Shown piece after piece: positions 25,649 to 34,829 of a stretch of 64,000 bases of DNA (within the stretch, counting starts at the first letter, position 1; each line of letters starts with the position of its first letter). The notes under the pieces were generated by a model that saw only the letters and a program-made list of their open reading frames with translations, made no database searches and had not been told where the DNA came from. Source of the DNA: Maioricimonas rarisocia (GTDB taxonomy: Bacteria > Planctomycetota > Planctomycetia > Planctomycetales > Planctomycetaceae); assembly GCF_007747795.1 (NCBI RefSeq), contig NZ_CP036275.1, positions 1,750,501 to 1,814,500 on the forward strand, in the 5' to 3' direction. The translations under genes and the position numbers were made by a program.

Positions 25649-27178
25649 GTGGCTGACAACGAATCGATCATTGACGATTACGAGCTGGTCAACTGTATTT
25701 CGACCGGCAATCTGTCTCAGATCTGGGAAGTGAAACAGGTCTCGTCCGGGCAGCAGCTGGCGATGAAACTGCTGCTCCCGGAAGCATTTGCGGAAGCCGA
25801 GTACAAGCGGGCGCTGAAGCAGGAAGCCGCGATCGCGAAGAACCTTGAACATCCGAACATCATCCGGGTGTTCGACGTGGTGGTGAACCGCAAGCACGCG
25901 TACTTCATCATGGAGTACTTTCGGGCGGCGAACCTCAAGAACATGATCCGCAACGATCTGACGGGGACCCGGGTACGGGCCCGGCGGATGATGGAGTGCG
26001 TCTCCCAGGCACTGGCTGCCATGCAGGAGCAGGGGCTCGTGCACCGCGACATCAAGCCGGACAACATTCTGATCAACAAGGGATCGGAAGTCCGGCTGAT
26101 CGACTTCTCGCTGACGACGAAGTCGGCCGGAGCGCTGGCCAAGGTGCTTTCGAGCAAGAGGCGGACGTCCATTCAGGGGACGCGGACCTATCTGGCTCCC
26201 GAGGTGATCAAACGCGAACCGACCACGTTTGCGGCCGACATGTACAGCCTGGGGATCACCTTCTACGAAGTGTTGACCGGGCGACCGCCGTTCATCAGCG
26301 GCAACCCCAACGAACTGCTGATGATGCACATTCGCGAGACTCCCGAGAAGCCGTCGGGATTTCACGACAACGTGACGCCCGAGGCGGACAACCTGGTCAT
26401 GCGGATGCTGGCCAAGAAGCCGAAGGACCGTCCGGCGAACATGCAGGAGCTGTTTGCGGAGGTCCGCTCGCTGAAGATCTTCAAGTCCGATCCGGAAGAG
26501 TATGCCCGGGCGAAGGCCGAGGCGGCGGAGGCGACCTACAAGGATTCGATGGCTCACCGGCTCGACAGCCGCTCGGACGCCGATCGCACCCCGGAAGAGA
26601 AGGAGGCGGCCGCCGGGGTCGCCCGCGAAAAGGCGAAGCGGAAGGCGGAGATTCTGGCGAAGTCGAAGAAGTCGGCAGCCGATTCGTTGAAGAAGCCGGG
26701 CGATTCGAAGGCACCTCAGCAGCCAGCCGCGGCGCAGCCTCAGCAGCCCCCGCAGCAGCCGATGCCACCCGGCTACGGCATGCCGGGCTATCCGATGCCA
26801 CCGATGCCCGGGTATCCTCAGATGCCGCCGCAGATGTATCCGCAGCAGCCTTACGGAATGCCTCCCGGGTATCCGCCAGGGCAGGGGGGAGCCCCCTACC
26901 CCATGCCGCCCGGAGGGATGCCACCGCAGCAGCCTGGTGCACCGCAGCAGGCTCCCCCGCAGCAGCCGGCTCCACCGGCCGGAGGCCAGCAGCAGCCGCA
27001 ACAGCCCCCGCCTCAAACGCCCGCTCAGCAGCCGCCACAGCAGCCGCCACAGCAGCAGGAGGTGCAGAAGACGCCTCCGAAGCCGGCTCGCGAGGAGCCT
27101 CAGAAGAAGAAGCCGGCCAAGCCGAAGGCCGATCCGGACGAGATCCCGCTGATGGACGAGCTGCCGGACGTCTTTTAA
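25649..27178 (+). CDS. Serine/threonine protein kinase with Pro/Gln-rich tail
   Basis: A 509-residue soluble kinase. The catalytic domain spans about residues 11-275, with the ATP-binding Lys40 in QLAMKLLLPE, the Glu in LKQEAAIAKNLEHPNIIRVF, the catalytic loop HRDIKPDN (His132, Asp134) and the activation segment QGTRTYLAPEVIKR. The DFG motif is D152-F-S, a change in the third residue that kinases can tolerate. A charged region (about 285-350) is followed by a long tail rich in Pro, Gln, Gly, Met and Tyr, likely disordered. No membrane helix is seen. The GTG start at 25649 has AGGGGGGC just upstream. accA follows about 100 bases later. Confidence 0.9.
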   Translation: MADNESIIDDYELVNCISTGNLSQIWEVKQVSSGQQLAMKLLLPEAFAEAEYKRALKQEAAIAKNLEHPNIIRVFDVVVNRKHAYFIMEYFRAANLKNMIRNDLTGTRVRARRMMECVSQALAAMQEQGLVHRDIKPDNILINKGSEVRLIDFSLTTKSAGALAKVLSSKRRTSIQGTRTYLAPEVIKREPTTFAADMYSLGITFYEVLTGRPPFISGNPNELLMMHIRETPEKPSGFHDNVTPEADNLVMRMLAKKPKDRPANMQELFAEVRSLKIFKSDPEEYARAKAEAAEATYKDSMAHRLDSRSDADRTPEEKEAAAGVAREKAKRKAEILAKSKKSAADSLKKPGDSKAPQQPAAAQPQQPPQQPMPPGYGMPGYPMPPMPGYPQMPPQMYPQQPYGMPPGYPPGQGGAPYPMPPGGMPPQQPGAPQQAPPQQPAPPAGGQQQPQQPPPQTPAQQPPQQPPQQQEVQKTPPKPAREEPQKKKPAKPKADPDEIPLMDELPDVF

Positions 27179-27276
27179 TCCTGCCACGGTTTTCCCACTG
27201 ACTTACTGAATCACGACGATTTTTCCCGATGGAGCGACGCGGCATCCACGGGGGATTGACGCGACGGAGTTCCGCG

Positions 27277-28278
27277 ATGTCCTCACTCAGACCACTTCCG
27301 TTCGAGCGCAAGATTTATGAGCTGGAGACCCGGCTCGAGCAGCTCGAGGCCGAACAGAATCCCACGCCTGCGACCAAAGACGCGATCCGCAAGATGCGCG
27401 TCGAGGTGACCCGCATGAAACGCGAGATCTTCGAGAATCTCTCGGCCTGGGACATCGTTCAGGTGGCCCGCCACGAGAGCCGGCCACAGACGCTCGACTA
27501 CATCGAGCTGCTGTTCGACGAGTTCGTCGAGCTGCATGGCGACAAGGCGATTGGCGACGACCGGGCGATCCTGACCGGCTTCGCCAAGCTCGATGACTGC
27601 AAGCTCATGTTCATCGGGCAGCAGAAGGGACGGAACCTCCAGGAGCGTCTGGAGCACAACTACGGCATGGCGCACCCGGAGGGGTACCGCAAGGCGCTCT
27701 CGAAGATGCAGCTCGCGGCCAAGTTCAACCTGCCGATCGTCTGCTTCATCGACACGGCAGGAGCCTATCCGGGGCTCGCCGCGGAAGAGCGCGGGCAGGC
27801 GTACCAGATCGCCTACAACCTGCGCGAGATGTCACGCGTCCCGACGCCGATCGTCTGCGTCGTCATCGGCGAAGGCGGGTCGGGGGGAGCGATCGGAATT
27901 GGCGTCGGCGATCATGTCGCGATCCTCGAGTTCGCGTACTACTCGGTGATCAGTCCGGAAGGGTGTGCCGGCATCCTGTGGAAGCACGAGAAGTTCGCCG
28001 ACCAGGCGGCCGCCGCACTGCGGTTCACGAGTCGCGATCTGCACGAGTTCGGCATCGTCGACGAAGTGATCCCCGAGCCGCTCGGAGGGGCGCACCGGGA
28101 CCATCGCAAGATGGCGACGGCGCTCAAGGGATCGCTCGCTCAGGCACTGCGATCGCTGAGCGGCATGTCGCGGGAGCAACTGCTCGATCACCGCTACCAG
28201 AAGTTCCGCAAGATCGGTCAGTTCGAAGAGCAGGTGTCTGCCGACGTGGCTGAGGTCGAGACGACCGAGTCGGCATGA
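27277..28278 (+). CDS. accA: Acetyl-CoA carboxylase carboxyltransferase subunit alpha
   Basis: AccA pairs with AccD to transfer the carboxyl group from carboxybiotin to acetyl-CoA, the first step of fatty acid synthesis. The 333-residue product has the N-terminal coiled segment (FERKIYELETRLEQLEAEQ), ILTGFAKLDDCKLMFIGQQK, and the conserved IDTAGAYPGLAAEERGQ and IGEGGSGGAIGIGVGD. The stretch ISPEGCAGILWKHE is a further family hallmark. The ATG at 27277 is chosen for the GGAG upstream and the typical N-terminus; the preceding frame is not AccA-like. accD is not in the window. Confidence 0.95.
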   Translation: MSSLRPLPFERKIYELETRLEQLEAEQNPTPATKDAIRKMRVEVTRMKREIFENLSAWDIVQVARHESRPQTLDYIELLFDEFVELHGDKAIGDDRAILTGFAKLDDCKLMFIGQQKGRNLQERLEHNYGMAHPEGYRKALSKMQLAAKFNLPIVCFIDTAGAYPGLAAEERGQAYQIAYNLREMSRVPTPIVCVVIGEGGSGGAIGIGVGDHVAILEFAYYSVISPEGCAGILWKHEKFADQAAAALRFTSRDLHEFGIVDEVIPEPLGGAHRDHRKMATALKGSLAQALRSLSGMSREQLLDHRYQKFRKIGQFEEQVSADVAEVETTESA

Positions 28279-28648
28279 CGCCCGCCTGAGCAGGTCCGCC
28301 CGGGCACGGCTTCGATGAGTGCCCGGGGCATCGTTGACTCTGTTGGCGTACGCTGATCGCCGGCGTGCTGCCAGCGGCAGACGCCCTGGAAACTGCTGCG
28401 GAACGACAACGGTTCGCGTTGCTTGGCGGCATCGTCCGGGGGAGCCCGTTTCGTTATCGTCCCGGCCGGGAATGTGCCTGATTCCCGGGGTTTCTGCACC
28501 CCGAATTAAACATAACGGACATTATCGGACGTTGGGGTGAGGCGCATTCCGGGGCTGTTTCGTTGCCTGGCAGCGGCTCGCCAGGCCGTCGCTGTCGCCC
28601 TCGGATGTGTTGGTGCATGGCCTGAGCCGTGTGCTGTGACGGCCCCGC
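28279..28648. other. Intergenic region between convergent accA and cvpA
   Basis: This 370-bp gap lies between gene 3' ends. A 9-bp stem, CCCGGGCAC (28299-28307) and GTGCCCGGG (28319-28327), with an 11-nt loop lies 20 bases after the accA stop and may act in termination, though no T tract follows. The rest holds no gene or repeat I recognise. Confidence 0.5.
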
Positions 28649-29947
28649 TCAACGGGGCGTCTCGCTTCGCAGTCGCGACTGCAATGCGGGCGTCAGTCGG
28701 CTGACGGGAATCCCTGCTGCCTCGAGCTGGCGGACCATCCGCAGTTCAAGTGAGCTGGTGATCGACGTGCCTGGATCGGGGTCCGGCTGCGCGGCCCAGA
28801 GGTCGGCCCGCAGGTCTTCGAGCACCGCCACGGCGACCTGATCCGGCAGGCCCACGAACTCCTGATCGAGCTGCCTGGCGATCTCGTTTCGAGCGCGGCT
28901 GTTTGATGTGTACTGGCCGGCGATATCGAACAGCAGCTCCTCGCGACGTTGTGCCGTGGCACCAGGAACGGACGTGGCCGGCGATTCCGTTTTCGGCTTG
29001 CCCTGGCTCCAGCGATCGAGCGTCTGGATCAGTTCGTCGGAGCCGGCCTGCAGCAGCTCCTGGCGAAGCTGAGTCATGTCGCGGCTGTGAGTGTTCTGCA
29101 GAACCTGGATCATGCGATCGCGAAGCTGTCGCTGCTGTCCTGGCTCGATCGACCTGAGCGTCTGTGAGACGACTCCACTCAGATCGTCGCCAAGCAGATC
29201 GTCGATCTGGCCCAGCCACGCATCGAACGTCGATCCGTTCTGCTGTCCCGGATCGACGGGAGTGGGAATGCCGCCGCTGTCCGGATTCATCGGTTCGGGC
29301 GATCCCAGAAACGGATCGTAGTCGCCGGACGCGCCGCTTCCCGAATTCCCGGTCAGCGTATCGAGCAGACGGATGCCGTCATCGTCGTGACCATGATCGT
29401 GGCCGTCGTGCGAACCGTGATCGTGATCGTTGTGGTGAAGGTCGAGGTCGGGGCTGTCGAGCTGGTGGATGTACTTGGCCAGCGCGTCGTGGAGTTTTTC
29501 GGGCATGACCGGATGCAGGCGATCCATGATGATCGCCGCGGCACGACCACTGCGCGAGTGGCGAAGCGCTTCGCGGGCGTCTTCAGAGAGCGTCACGACA
29601 AAGAACGTGAGCACCAGGCAGATTGCGACTCCCTTGACCGCGCCGAGCACGGCCCCGAGGTGCTGGTTGTATTCTTTGAGATTGGCCTTCTCGATCCAGT
29701 CGTTCATCAGCCGGGCCGTGCCGAAGGCGACGAACGAAAAGAACAGGTACGCCCCGAACATCACCACCCAGTTGTTGAGCGGTGGCTGGAGATTGATGGA
29801 GGGGCCGAACGCGGCGGAGATCGATTCCGCGAAGGCGAGGCTGAGAACGAGGCCGGTGATTCCGGCGAGCTGCCAGATGACGCCGCGTGCGGCTCCACGG
29901 ACGGTCGTGAAGCCGATGATCGCGATCACGACGAGATCGTACCACAT
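28649..29947 (-). CDS. CvpA-like membrane protein with His/Asp-rich linker
   Basis: A 432-residue protein. The first 125 residues are CvpA-like, with four predicted transmembrane helices (YDLVVIAIIGFTTVRGAARG, WQLAGITGLVLSLAF, NNWVVMFGAYLFFSFVAF, AVKGVAICLVLTFFVV). CvpA proteins affect colicin V export and envelope stress. A striking linker at residues 171-190 is nearly all His, Asp and Gly (HHNDHDHGSHDGHDHGHDDD), a probable metal-binding segment. The remaining C-terminal 240 residues are not familiar to me. The ATG at 29947 begins at the first helix. It is the last of a possible five-gene minus-strand run. Confidence 0.85.
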   Translation of the reverse strand: MWYDLVVIAIIGFTTVRGAARGVIWQLAGITGLVLSLAFAESISAAFGPSINLQPPLNNWVVMFGAYLFFSFVAFGTARLMNDWIEKANLKEYNQHLGAVLGAVKGVAICLVLTFFVVTLSEDAREALRHSRSGRAAAIIMDRLHPVMPEKLHDALAKYIHQLDSPDLDLHHNDHDHGSHDGHDHGHDDDGIRLLDTLTGNSGSGASGDYDPFLGSPEPMNPDSGGIPTPVDPGQQNGSTFDAWLGQIDDLLGDDLSGVVSQTLRSIEPGQQRQLRDRMIQVLQNTHSRDMTQLRQELLQAGSDELIQTLDRWSQGKPKTESPATSVPGATAQRREELLFDIAGQYTSNSRARNEIARQLDQEFVGLPDQVAVAVLEDLRADLWAAQPDPDPGTSITSSLELRMVRQLEAAGIPVSRLTPALQSRLRSETPR

Positions 29948-30148
29948 TGTCGAAATGCCCTCCCTGGACAGCGCCGGCGTCTGTTGGCCCGCTGCCGTTC
30001 ACTGGCGGCAGCACGAGCCGTGCGGGGCGCTCCGATTCCTGGTGCCCACGCTCCTGCATTGCGCGGGCGAAAGTGTACCCCGACGTCGCAAACGGGGTAA
30101 AGACGACTTGAGCCAGGTGGCAATCGCGGGGATGTTCCGGCCGCGGCA

Positions 30149-30949
30149 CTATTCAACATCAAGGGGTCGAAGCAGCCGGGCGAACACGCGGTGCAGTACC
30201 GTAAACGTTTCGCCGGTCAGGGATTGCAGCACTGTTTCGTGTTCGGCATCGAGCAGGCGAAGCTGCTCGTCTGTCAGCTGGTCGCGGATTCCTTCGCGTG
30301 TGCGGACGTGGCCCCGCCAGGACTCGCGCGTGAACGGGATCGGCTCGTCGAATACGACCGTCGCGACCAGTGCGAAGTCGTCCTGGTCCGCTTCGGGCAG
30401 CAGCGGGGTGTGGCCGTCCCATCCTGCCCGGGCCCAGTCGCAGTGAAACCGGAGCAGAAGGTCTTCCACCGCGGCGGCGACGGGATCCTGCTGCGGCAGC
30501 CATCGCAGACCGTGATCAACGATCAGGCCCCCTGGCTTGAGCAGCCGGTCGATTTCGCGTCGCAGTCTGTGGCCATCGAGGTCGCCGGCCCGCTCGCCGC
30601 AGATGGCCGCGTCGAAGCGTCTGGCGGGCAAGCCGGTTTCGTGCGGCGACGCGATGTGAAATGCCGCGTCCAGTTCGCAGGCGACGGACTGCTGGCGGGC
30701 CTTGCGGATCAGGTTCGCCGAACGGTCGACGCCGATGACATGTGAACCCTGCCGGCTGAACTGAATGGCGAGCCGGCCGATGCCGGTCCCGAGATCGACG
30801 ATTCGCTGGTGTCGGACGCCGACGCCGAAGGTCCGCAGGACTTCAAAGAACCGGGAGGGATACTGGGGCTGCCAGATGGCTTCGTCGAATGCCGGATCCG
30901 AGGCGTCGATGGCGAGGCGGCTGTCGGATACTGGTCGCTCGCTGGGCAA
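30149..30949 (-). CDS. Class I SAM-dependent methyltransferase
   Basis: A 266-residue cytosolic protein with the Rossmann-like methyltransferase fold: motif I is IVDLGTGIGRLAIQFSRQG, followed by VIGVDRSANLIRKA and LLKPGGLIVDHGLRW. The substrate is not evident. The TTG at 30949 is taken as the start because GAGAGGA lies about six bases upstream and no in-frame ATG is near; this is unusual but well supported. It lies 79 bases downstream of dtd, so co-transcription is plausible. Confidence 0.85.
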   Translation of the reverse strand: MPSERPVSDSRLAIDASDPAFDEAIWQPQYPSRFFEVLRTFGVGVRHQRIVDLGTGIGRLAIQFSRQGSHVIGVDRSANLIRKARQQSVACELDAAFHIASPHETGLPARRFDAAICGERAGDLDGHRLRREIDRLLKPGGLIVDHGLRWLPQQDPVAAAVEDLLLRFHCDWARAGWDGHTPLLPEADQDDFALVATVVFDEPIPFTRESWRGHVRTREGIRDQLTDEQLRLLDAEHETVLQSLTGETFTVLHRVFARLLRPLDVE

Positions 30950-31028
30950 CGCGGTTTCCTCTCGACGTCGTGGCGAAACAGGGAAGCCCGCGTTTCATGA
31001 TAGCCGCTCATCGCGCGGCTGCAGCCAT

Positions 31029-31478
31029 TCAGAAGGCCTTCCGGCTCTCGAGGAGTAAAGTGACCGGACCGTCATTCACAAGGGCGACATCCATGTGTGC
31101 CTGGAAGCGGCCCGTCTGGACGGGAATCCCCTGCCCCTCGACTTCGGCGCAAAAACTGCGATACAGAGCGTCGGCCTGTTCGGGCCGGGCGGCCGCGACG
31201 AAGCTGGGGCGTCGGCCCTTGCGGCAATCTCCCAGCAGCGTGAACTGGCTGACGACCAGCATCGCGCCGTTCACGTCGGTCAGGGACCGATTCATTTTGC
31301 CCTCGTCGTCTTCGAAGACGCGCAGTCCCACGATCTTCTGTGCCAGGTAGACGACATCATCCTGCGTGTCGTCTTCAGCGACGCCCAGCAGGACGAGGAA
31401 CCCGTGTCCAATCTGGCCGACGACCTCGTCGTCGACCGTGACGCTGGCGGAAGAAACACGTTGAACGACGGCACGCAT
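31029..31478 (-). CDS. dtd: D-aminoacyl-tRNA deacylase
   Basis: Dtd hydrolyses D-amino acids (and misloaded glycine) from tRNA, an error-correcting step in translation. The 149-residue product begins [17 protein letters not shown] and has the family motifs [17 protein letters not shown] and [15 protein letters not shown], including the GP-containing cross-subunit motif that gates chirality. Length is typical. It lies 46 bases after the RsmC-like methyltransferase gene in the same direction, forming a translation-associated pair. Confidence 0.96.
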   Translation of the reverse strand: MRAVVQRVSSASVTVDDEVVGQIGHGFLVLLGVAEDDTQDDVVYLAQKIVGLRVFEDDEGKMNRSLTDVNGAMLVVSQFTLLGDCRKGRRPSFVAAARPEQADALYRSFCAEVEGQGIPVQTGRFQAHMDVALVNDGPVTLLLESRKAF

Positions 31479-31524
31479 GGCGGACTCGGCAGACGCAGAT
31501 CAAAGACAGGTGACGATGGCGGCA

Positions 31525-32598
31525 TCAGCCCCGCTGGACAGCTGAAACGACCTGGTAGCCGCGGTGTTCTTCCGTGGTGACGTCGTTGAAGAGCTGTTCC
31601 ATGCGGGCGAGAAACCAGTCGGGGTGCTTGGTGACCATCTGAACGCGCCCGCCGGGCCGCAGTGCGCGGAGCGCCCCCTGCAGGAAGATCTCGGCGATCC
31701 GGTATTGCGAGAAGTAAGGTGGGTTGCCGACGACGACGTCGAATGCGCCCGGATGGGCAATTTCGCCATCCGCATCGGCCTGAGCCGTCATGCCCTCGAC
31801 ACCGTTGAGTTCCGCCCCGAGCAGAGCGCACTCGACGGCCCGGATGTTGGAGTCGACGGCGTGGACGGTGATCCCCTCCTCTCGCATCGCGGCGGCCAGG
31901 CCGACGACGCCGGCACCACAGCCGATGTCGAGGACGCGATCACCCGGCTGAACCGTCATTCCTTCCATCAGGGCGCGGGCGCCCAGGTCGAGGCGGCGAT
32001 GCGAAAAGACGCCGGGGCGGCTGACGGCCTTGATGAGATTCTCACCGTCGCGAAACGCGAATTCGGCGTAGAAGTCACGCTCCCGTTTGAGCGGACCTTT
32101 CTTAGTGGCCCGATACAGGACGCCACGTTTCTTGGGGAGGCGGGTAATGCTGCGGGTGAGCTTTTCGATCTCATGGTGCAGCCAGGTGTCTTTGCGGTTG
32201 TCGACCGCTGCGAGCAGCGTCCCTCCGTCCCGCAGCCGCTGGTAGCCCTGCTGGAGCAGCTCGCGTGTCAGCTCGGCCTCGCCGCCGCGCGTGGTCGGGA
32301 GGGCGAACAGGTCGATCTCTCCTTCCGGCAGATCGGGGCTGCAGACCATGTTGACGGGACTGCCGGTCATGTCGAGATATTCGCGCGACTCCTGAGCCTG
32401 GTACAGGTCGAGGAAGTGACACTGTACCTGCGAATCGCCATGCACTTCGGCGAGCGCCTTCGCGAACTGGGCCCGGCCGATCGTCGTGCACAGTGCGCGC
32501 GGTGCCGAAAGGTTGGGGACCACATTGATCAACAACTGTTCGCTGGCGGGGACGCGGACGGAATAGCTTTCCATCGCGTCGTCGCTCGATCCATTCAC
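31525..32598 (-). CDS. RsmC/RlmG-like class I RNA methyltransferase
   Basis: A 357-residue protein with the two-domain layout of rRNA guanine-N2 methyltransferases RsmC/RlmG. The C-terminal domain holds motif I DRVLDIGCGAGVVGLAAAMR and the catalytic VVGNPPYFSQYRIAE; NPPY is typical for methylation of exocyclic amines. The N-terminal domain is related but lacks NPPY (LPKKRGVLYRATKKGPLKRE lies between the domains). GTG 32598 is the start and overlaps the upstream PQQ-repeat gene by 4 bp (GTGA), suggesting coupling. RsmC or RlmG identity cannot be settled by eye. Confidence 0.87.
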   Translation of the reverse strand: MNGSSDDAMESYSVRVPASEQLLINVVPNLSAPRALCTTIGRAQFAKALAEVHGDSQVQCHFLDLYQAQESREYLDMTGSPVNMVCSPDLPEGEIDLFALPTTRGGEAELTRELLQQGYQRLRDGGTLLAAVDNRKDTWLHHEIEKLTRSITRLPKKRGVLYRATKKGPLKRERDFYAEFAFRDGENLIKAVSRPGVFSHRRLDLGARALMEGMTVQPGDRVLDIGCGAGVVGLAAAMREEGITVHAVDSNIRAVECALLGAELNGVEGMTAQADADGEIAHPGAFDVVVGNPPYFSQYRIAEIFLQGALRALRPGGRVQMVTKHPDWFLARMEQLFNDVTTEEHRGYQVVSAVQRG

Positions 32599-33875
32599 TC
32601 TTCGATCTCCCCTGCCCCGCGGTACGTTCCGATGGCAGCAAGGCCGGAAATCGTCCTCAGGTACATCATTCCATTGGCAACAGCGGGCGTGGCGCGACTC
32701 GGCTCGCCCAGATCATTGCGTGCCAGCTCCTTGTACGTATCACCCGTCGCGATGACAACGCAGATGCCGGCATCGTCGACACAATACAGCCGGCCGTCGA
32801 TGCAGACCGGTGACCCGAAGTACCGTCCGCCGACGCGTTTCTGCCAGATCTTCTTGCCGGATGCGGCGTCGTAGCAGGTGCAGATTCCCTGGTCACTCCA
32901 CGCATAGAGTCGCTCGTCGTAGACGAGCAGCGAGGGAATGTGCGGGACGCTGGCGTTGTCGACCCGCCAGACTTCTTCCACGTCGGCCGGAGCGTTGCCC
33001 GACTCCGGGCGAAGAGCGACCAGGTGTTTGGGGGAATTCGCGAACGCGCAGGTGGCGAAAACCATGTCGTTATGAACGATCGGCGAGGCGATGGCACGCT
33101 CGCCCTGGTCGGTCGCGAACGCCTCGATCTCCCACAGCCGCTCGCCACTGGCGGCGTCGATACCGGTCACGCCGATCGGCCAGGCGACGAAGACGAGCTG
33201 GGCCCCCCTGCCCTGCGGCTTATACACGCAGGGAGTCGAATAGTTGAGGCGTCCGCCCCGACGGGGGACGGTCCACGCGACCTGGCCCGTCATGCGATCC
33301 AGGGCGATGAGAGCGCTGTCCCCTTTCGCCTGCGTGTCCCGTGCGATCACGACGAGATCTTCGTGGACGATCGGCGAAGTCGCGAATCCGTGGCCTCCCT
33401 TGACCGCTCCGAGTGAATCCGACTGCCAGACAAGTTGTCCGGAGTGATCGATCGCGACCAGATGGAGTGCTTCTGGCGTGCCCCACGCCATGTAGACGTG
33501 ATGCTCGTCGGCGCACGGCGTCGAGGAGGCGTAGGAATTGAATTTGTGAGTGCGATGTGATGTCGACTCGAACTCGTGGCTCCACAGGAGTTTGCCGGTG
33601 CGGGCATCGAGACTTTTGAGAATTCGTTGCCGACCGCTGTCACTTTCGCAATTTACGTACAGTTGGTCCTTCCAGAGGACGGGCGACGAGTTGCCGGTGC
33701 CGGGCAGTTCGATCCGCCAGGCGTAATCTGCCTCTGTCCAGGAAACCGGAATGGTCGTGGTGTCACTGATCCCGCTGCCGTTGGGGCCGCGGAACCGGGA
33801 CCATTCCTGTGCACAGACCGGGATGGCAGCGAGGAGGAACAGGATTGCGGGGAGTGATGCAAAACGCTGCTGCAT
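32595..33875 (-). CDS. Secreted PQQ-type beta-propeller protein
   Basis: A 426-residue protein with signal peptide (MQQRFASLPAILFLLAAIPV, cleaved after about CAQ) and repeated propeller blades: EWSRFRGPNGSG, LYVNCESDSGRQRILKSLDA, KLLWSHEFES, LVFVAWPIGVTGIDAASGER, LYAWSDQGICTCYDAASGKK. Such PQQ-like (BamB-like) proteins are abundant in planctomycetes, usually without a dehydrogenase activity. The start is the ATG at 33875, directly before the signal peptide. It overlaps the downstream RsmC-like gene by 4 bp, an odd pairing of an exported and a cytosolic protein. It is divergent from the sigma-factor gene. Confidence 0.88.
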   Translation of the reverse strand: MQQRFASLPAILFLLAAIPVCAQEWSRFRGPNGSGISDTTTIPVSWTEADYAWRIELPGTGNSSPVLWKDQLYVNCESDSGRQRILKSLDARTGKLLWSHEFESTSHRTHKFNSYASSTPCADEHHVYMAWGTPEALHLVAIDHSGQLVWQSDSLGAVKGGHGFATSPIVHEDLVVIARDTQAKGDSALIALDRMTGQVAWTVPRRGGRLNYSTPCVYKPQGRGAQLVFVAWPIGVTGIDAASGERLWEIEAFATDQGERAIASPIVHNDMVFATCAFANSPKHLVALRPESGNAPADVEEVWRVDNASVPHIPSLLVYDERLYAWSDQGICTCYDAASGKKIWQKRVGGRYFGSPVCIDGRLYCVDDAGICVVIATGDTYKELARNDLGEPSRATPAVANGMMYLRTISGLAAIGTYRGAGEIEE

Positions 33876-33992
33876 AACCTGGTTCCGTCGAAAGGTGTCT
33901 TGAAAGAGGACACTTCAGTGTGGTCGATCGGTGTGGGGAAGGAAAGGGGCTGTGCTTGAGGTTGCGCTGAACGATCGTCTGCGCACGTTCAC

Positions 33993-34023
33993 ACAAACAG
34001 CGAAACCTGTTAACGCTGTTTGT
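33993..34023. promoter_or_regulatory. Perfect 10-bp inverted repeat upstream of the sigma-factor gene
   Basis: ACAAACAGCG (33993-34002) and CGCTGTTTGT (34014-34023) are exact reverse complements with an 11-nt spacer. The site lies in the divergent intergenic region between the PQQ-repeat gene and the sigma factor, 90 bases before the sigma ATG. An operator bound by a dimeric regulator, or a leader stem, fits. A terminator is unlikely because no gene ends nearby, although TTT follows it. Confidence 0.6.
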
Positions 34024-34112
34024 TTTCGGTCCATTACCGCGGTACGATCGAGTCCCGAAGTCGGGTTCCGTCGATCAAACAAGGGCGTGGACTTCAACCG
34101 CGGGAGAGGGCC

Positions 34113-34808
34113 ATGGTAAACGAGTCGGGCTGCGTAACGGGCTGGATTCGCGGGGTCGCTGGAGGGGATGAAGAGGCGGCACGGCGACTTTGGGGGCATT
34201 ATTATCCAACACTGGTGCGGATGGCCAAGCAGATGCTGGGGGCTGCGCCGCGCCGCGTTTCGGATGAGGAGGACGTCGCTGCCAGTGTGCTGGAATGCAT
34301 CTGCACCGGGGCGGCAAAGGGCCGGTTCGACGACATCGCGAACCGCGACGAGCTGTGGTGGCTTCTCGTCAGTATTACACGCCAGGAGTCGGTCAATCTG
34401 GTCCGCAGGGAACTCCGGATCAAGCGGGGCGGCGGCCGGGTCTATACGGCGACCGATCTGGGGGACAACGATTCGAAGCGTCCGTTTCGAATCGATCAAC
34501 TGATCGAGAAGCAACCGACCGCCGAATTCCTGGCGATGCTCGACGAGCAACAACAGCAACTGCTCAAGGTGCTGCGGAATGATACGCTTCGCAAGGTGGC
34601 CGTCCTGCGGATCGAGGGGCACACTCATGCAGAAATTGCGGAGAAACTCGGCGTTTCGACGCGCACCGTCATTCGCAAACTGAACCTGGTGCGGGCGCGG
34701 TGGGCGCGGGAACTCGAACGCCTCGATTCCTCGAGCGATGAGATTCCGCCGGTGCAGCAGACGGCGGAGACAGCATCGTCGATGACAGGTGCGGCACGTG
34801 ACGACTAA
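34113..34808 (+). CDS. ECF-type (planctomycete) RNA polymerase sigma factor
   Basis: A 231-residue sigma factor. It has the region 2 segment (RLWGHYYPTLVRMAKQML, then DEEDVAASVLECICTGAAKG) and a clear region 4 helix-turn-helix, VLRIEGHTHAEIAEKLGVST followed by RTVIRKLNLVR. It belongs to the short ECF-like group often found next to Ser/Thr kinases in planctomycetes. The ATG at 34113 follows GGGAGAGGGCC. The receptor-pseudokinase gene starts 21 bases after its stop, so the two almost certainly form an operon. A perfect inverted repeat lies 90 bases upstream. Confidence 0.88.
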   Translation: MVNESGCVTGWIRGVAGGDEEAARRLWGHYYPTLVRMAKQMLGAAPRRVSDEEDVAASVLECICTGAAKGRFDDIANRDELWWLLVSITRQESVNLVRRELRIKRGGGRVYTATDLGDNDSKRPFRIDQLIEKQPTAEFLAMLDEQQQQLLKVLRNDTLRKVAVLRIEGHTHAEIAEKLGVSTRTVIRKLNLVRARWARELERLDSSSDEIPPVQQTAETASSMTGAARDD

Positions 34809-34829
34809 CGGGCACGCCCGGACGAAACC

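Noticed and set aside
33993-34023. Terminator at the inverted repeat upstream of the sigma factor
   Set aside because: It lies between two divergent gene starts, so no transcript ends there; an operator fits better.
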